A DNA stretch of 9,802 bases from Caulobacter sp. (lineage in GTDB: Bacteria; Pseudomonadota; Alphaproteobacteria; Caulobacterales; Caulobacteraceae): positions 1-9,802 of the forward strand of contig JAQGIN010000086.1 in the NCBI GenBank assembly GCA_028291125.1, read 5' to 3'. Positions within the stretch are counted from its first letter, which is position 1, and every line of letters starts with the position of its first letter. The position numbers were made by a program, and so were the translations under genes. Positions 8,897 to 9,802 of this stretch are shown one piece after another. The notes beneath the pieces were generated by a model. The model made no database searches, was not told where the DNA came from, and saw nothing but the letters and a program-made list of their open reading frames with translations.

Positions 8897-9802
<906 letters not shown>

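Overview
The window is about 9.8 kb of very GC-rich, densely coding chromosome. It looks like an alphaproteobacterium of the Caulobacteraceae (Caulobacter/Phenylobacterium type). That assignment rests on my memory of how closely GlnD, MutS, DnaJ and MurJ resemble Caulobacter proteins, on the high GC content, and on a mutS–glnD–murJ / dnaK–dnaJ neighbourhood. No database search was run. I see no tRNA, rRNA, CRISPR array, insertion sequence, integrase or phage gene, and no abrupt change in base composition.

Layout, left to right. (1) The left edge carries the 5' part of murJ (lipid II flippase) on the minus strand, running out of the window. (2) Upstream of it, also minus, is a small exported DUF1579-like protein with a signal peptide and a good ribosome binding site. 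(3) Next come glnD (PII uridylyltransferase/uridylyl-removing enzyme) and, 21 bp upstream of it, mutS (mismatch-repair ATPase); both are minus strand and probably co-transcribed. (4) A 77-bp divergent gap holding an imperfect hairpin separates mutS from the only plus-strand gene, a GNAT acetyltransferase of the FR47 type. (5) The 3' end of that gene overlaps the 3' end of dnaJ by 14 bp. (6) dnaJ and the 3' half of dnaK, both minus, fill the right edge. They are separated by a 142-bp spacer with two strong hairpins.

The genes are core functions: cell-wall precursor export, nitrogen sensing, DNA repair and protein folding. DnaK and DnaJ act as one chaperone machine. MutS and GlnD share a transcript only by position; nothing here shows a functional link.

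I did not find a convincing new biological system. The observations most worth following are the tandem stem-loops between dnaK and dnaJ, the extra cysteines in the C-terminal half of DnaJ, and the stop-to-stop overlap of the acetyltransferase gene with dnaJ. The large open frames opposite glnD, mutS and dnaJ are GC-driven shadows.
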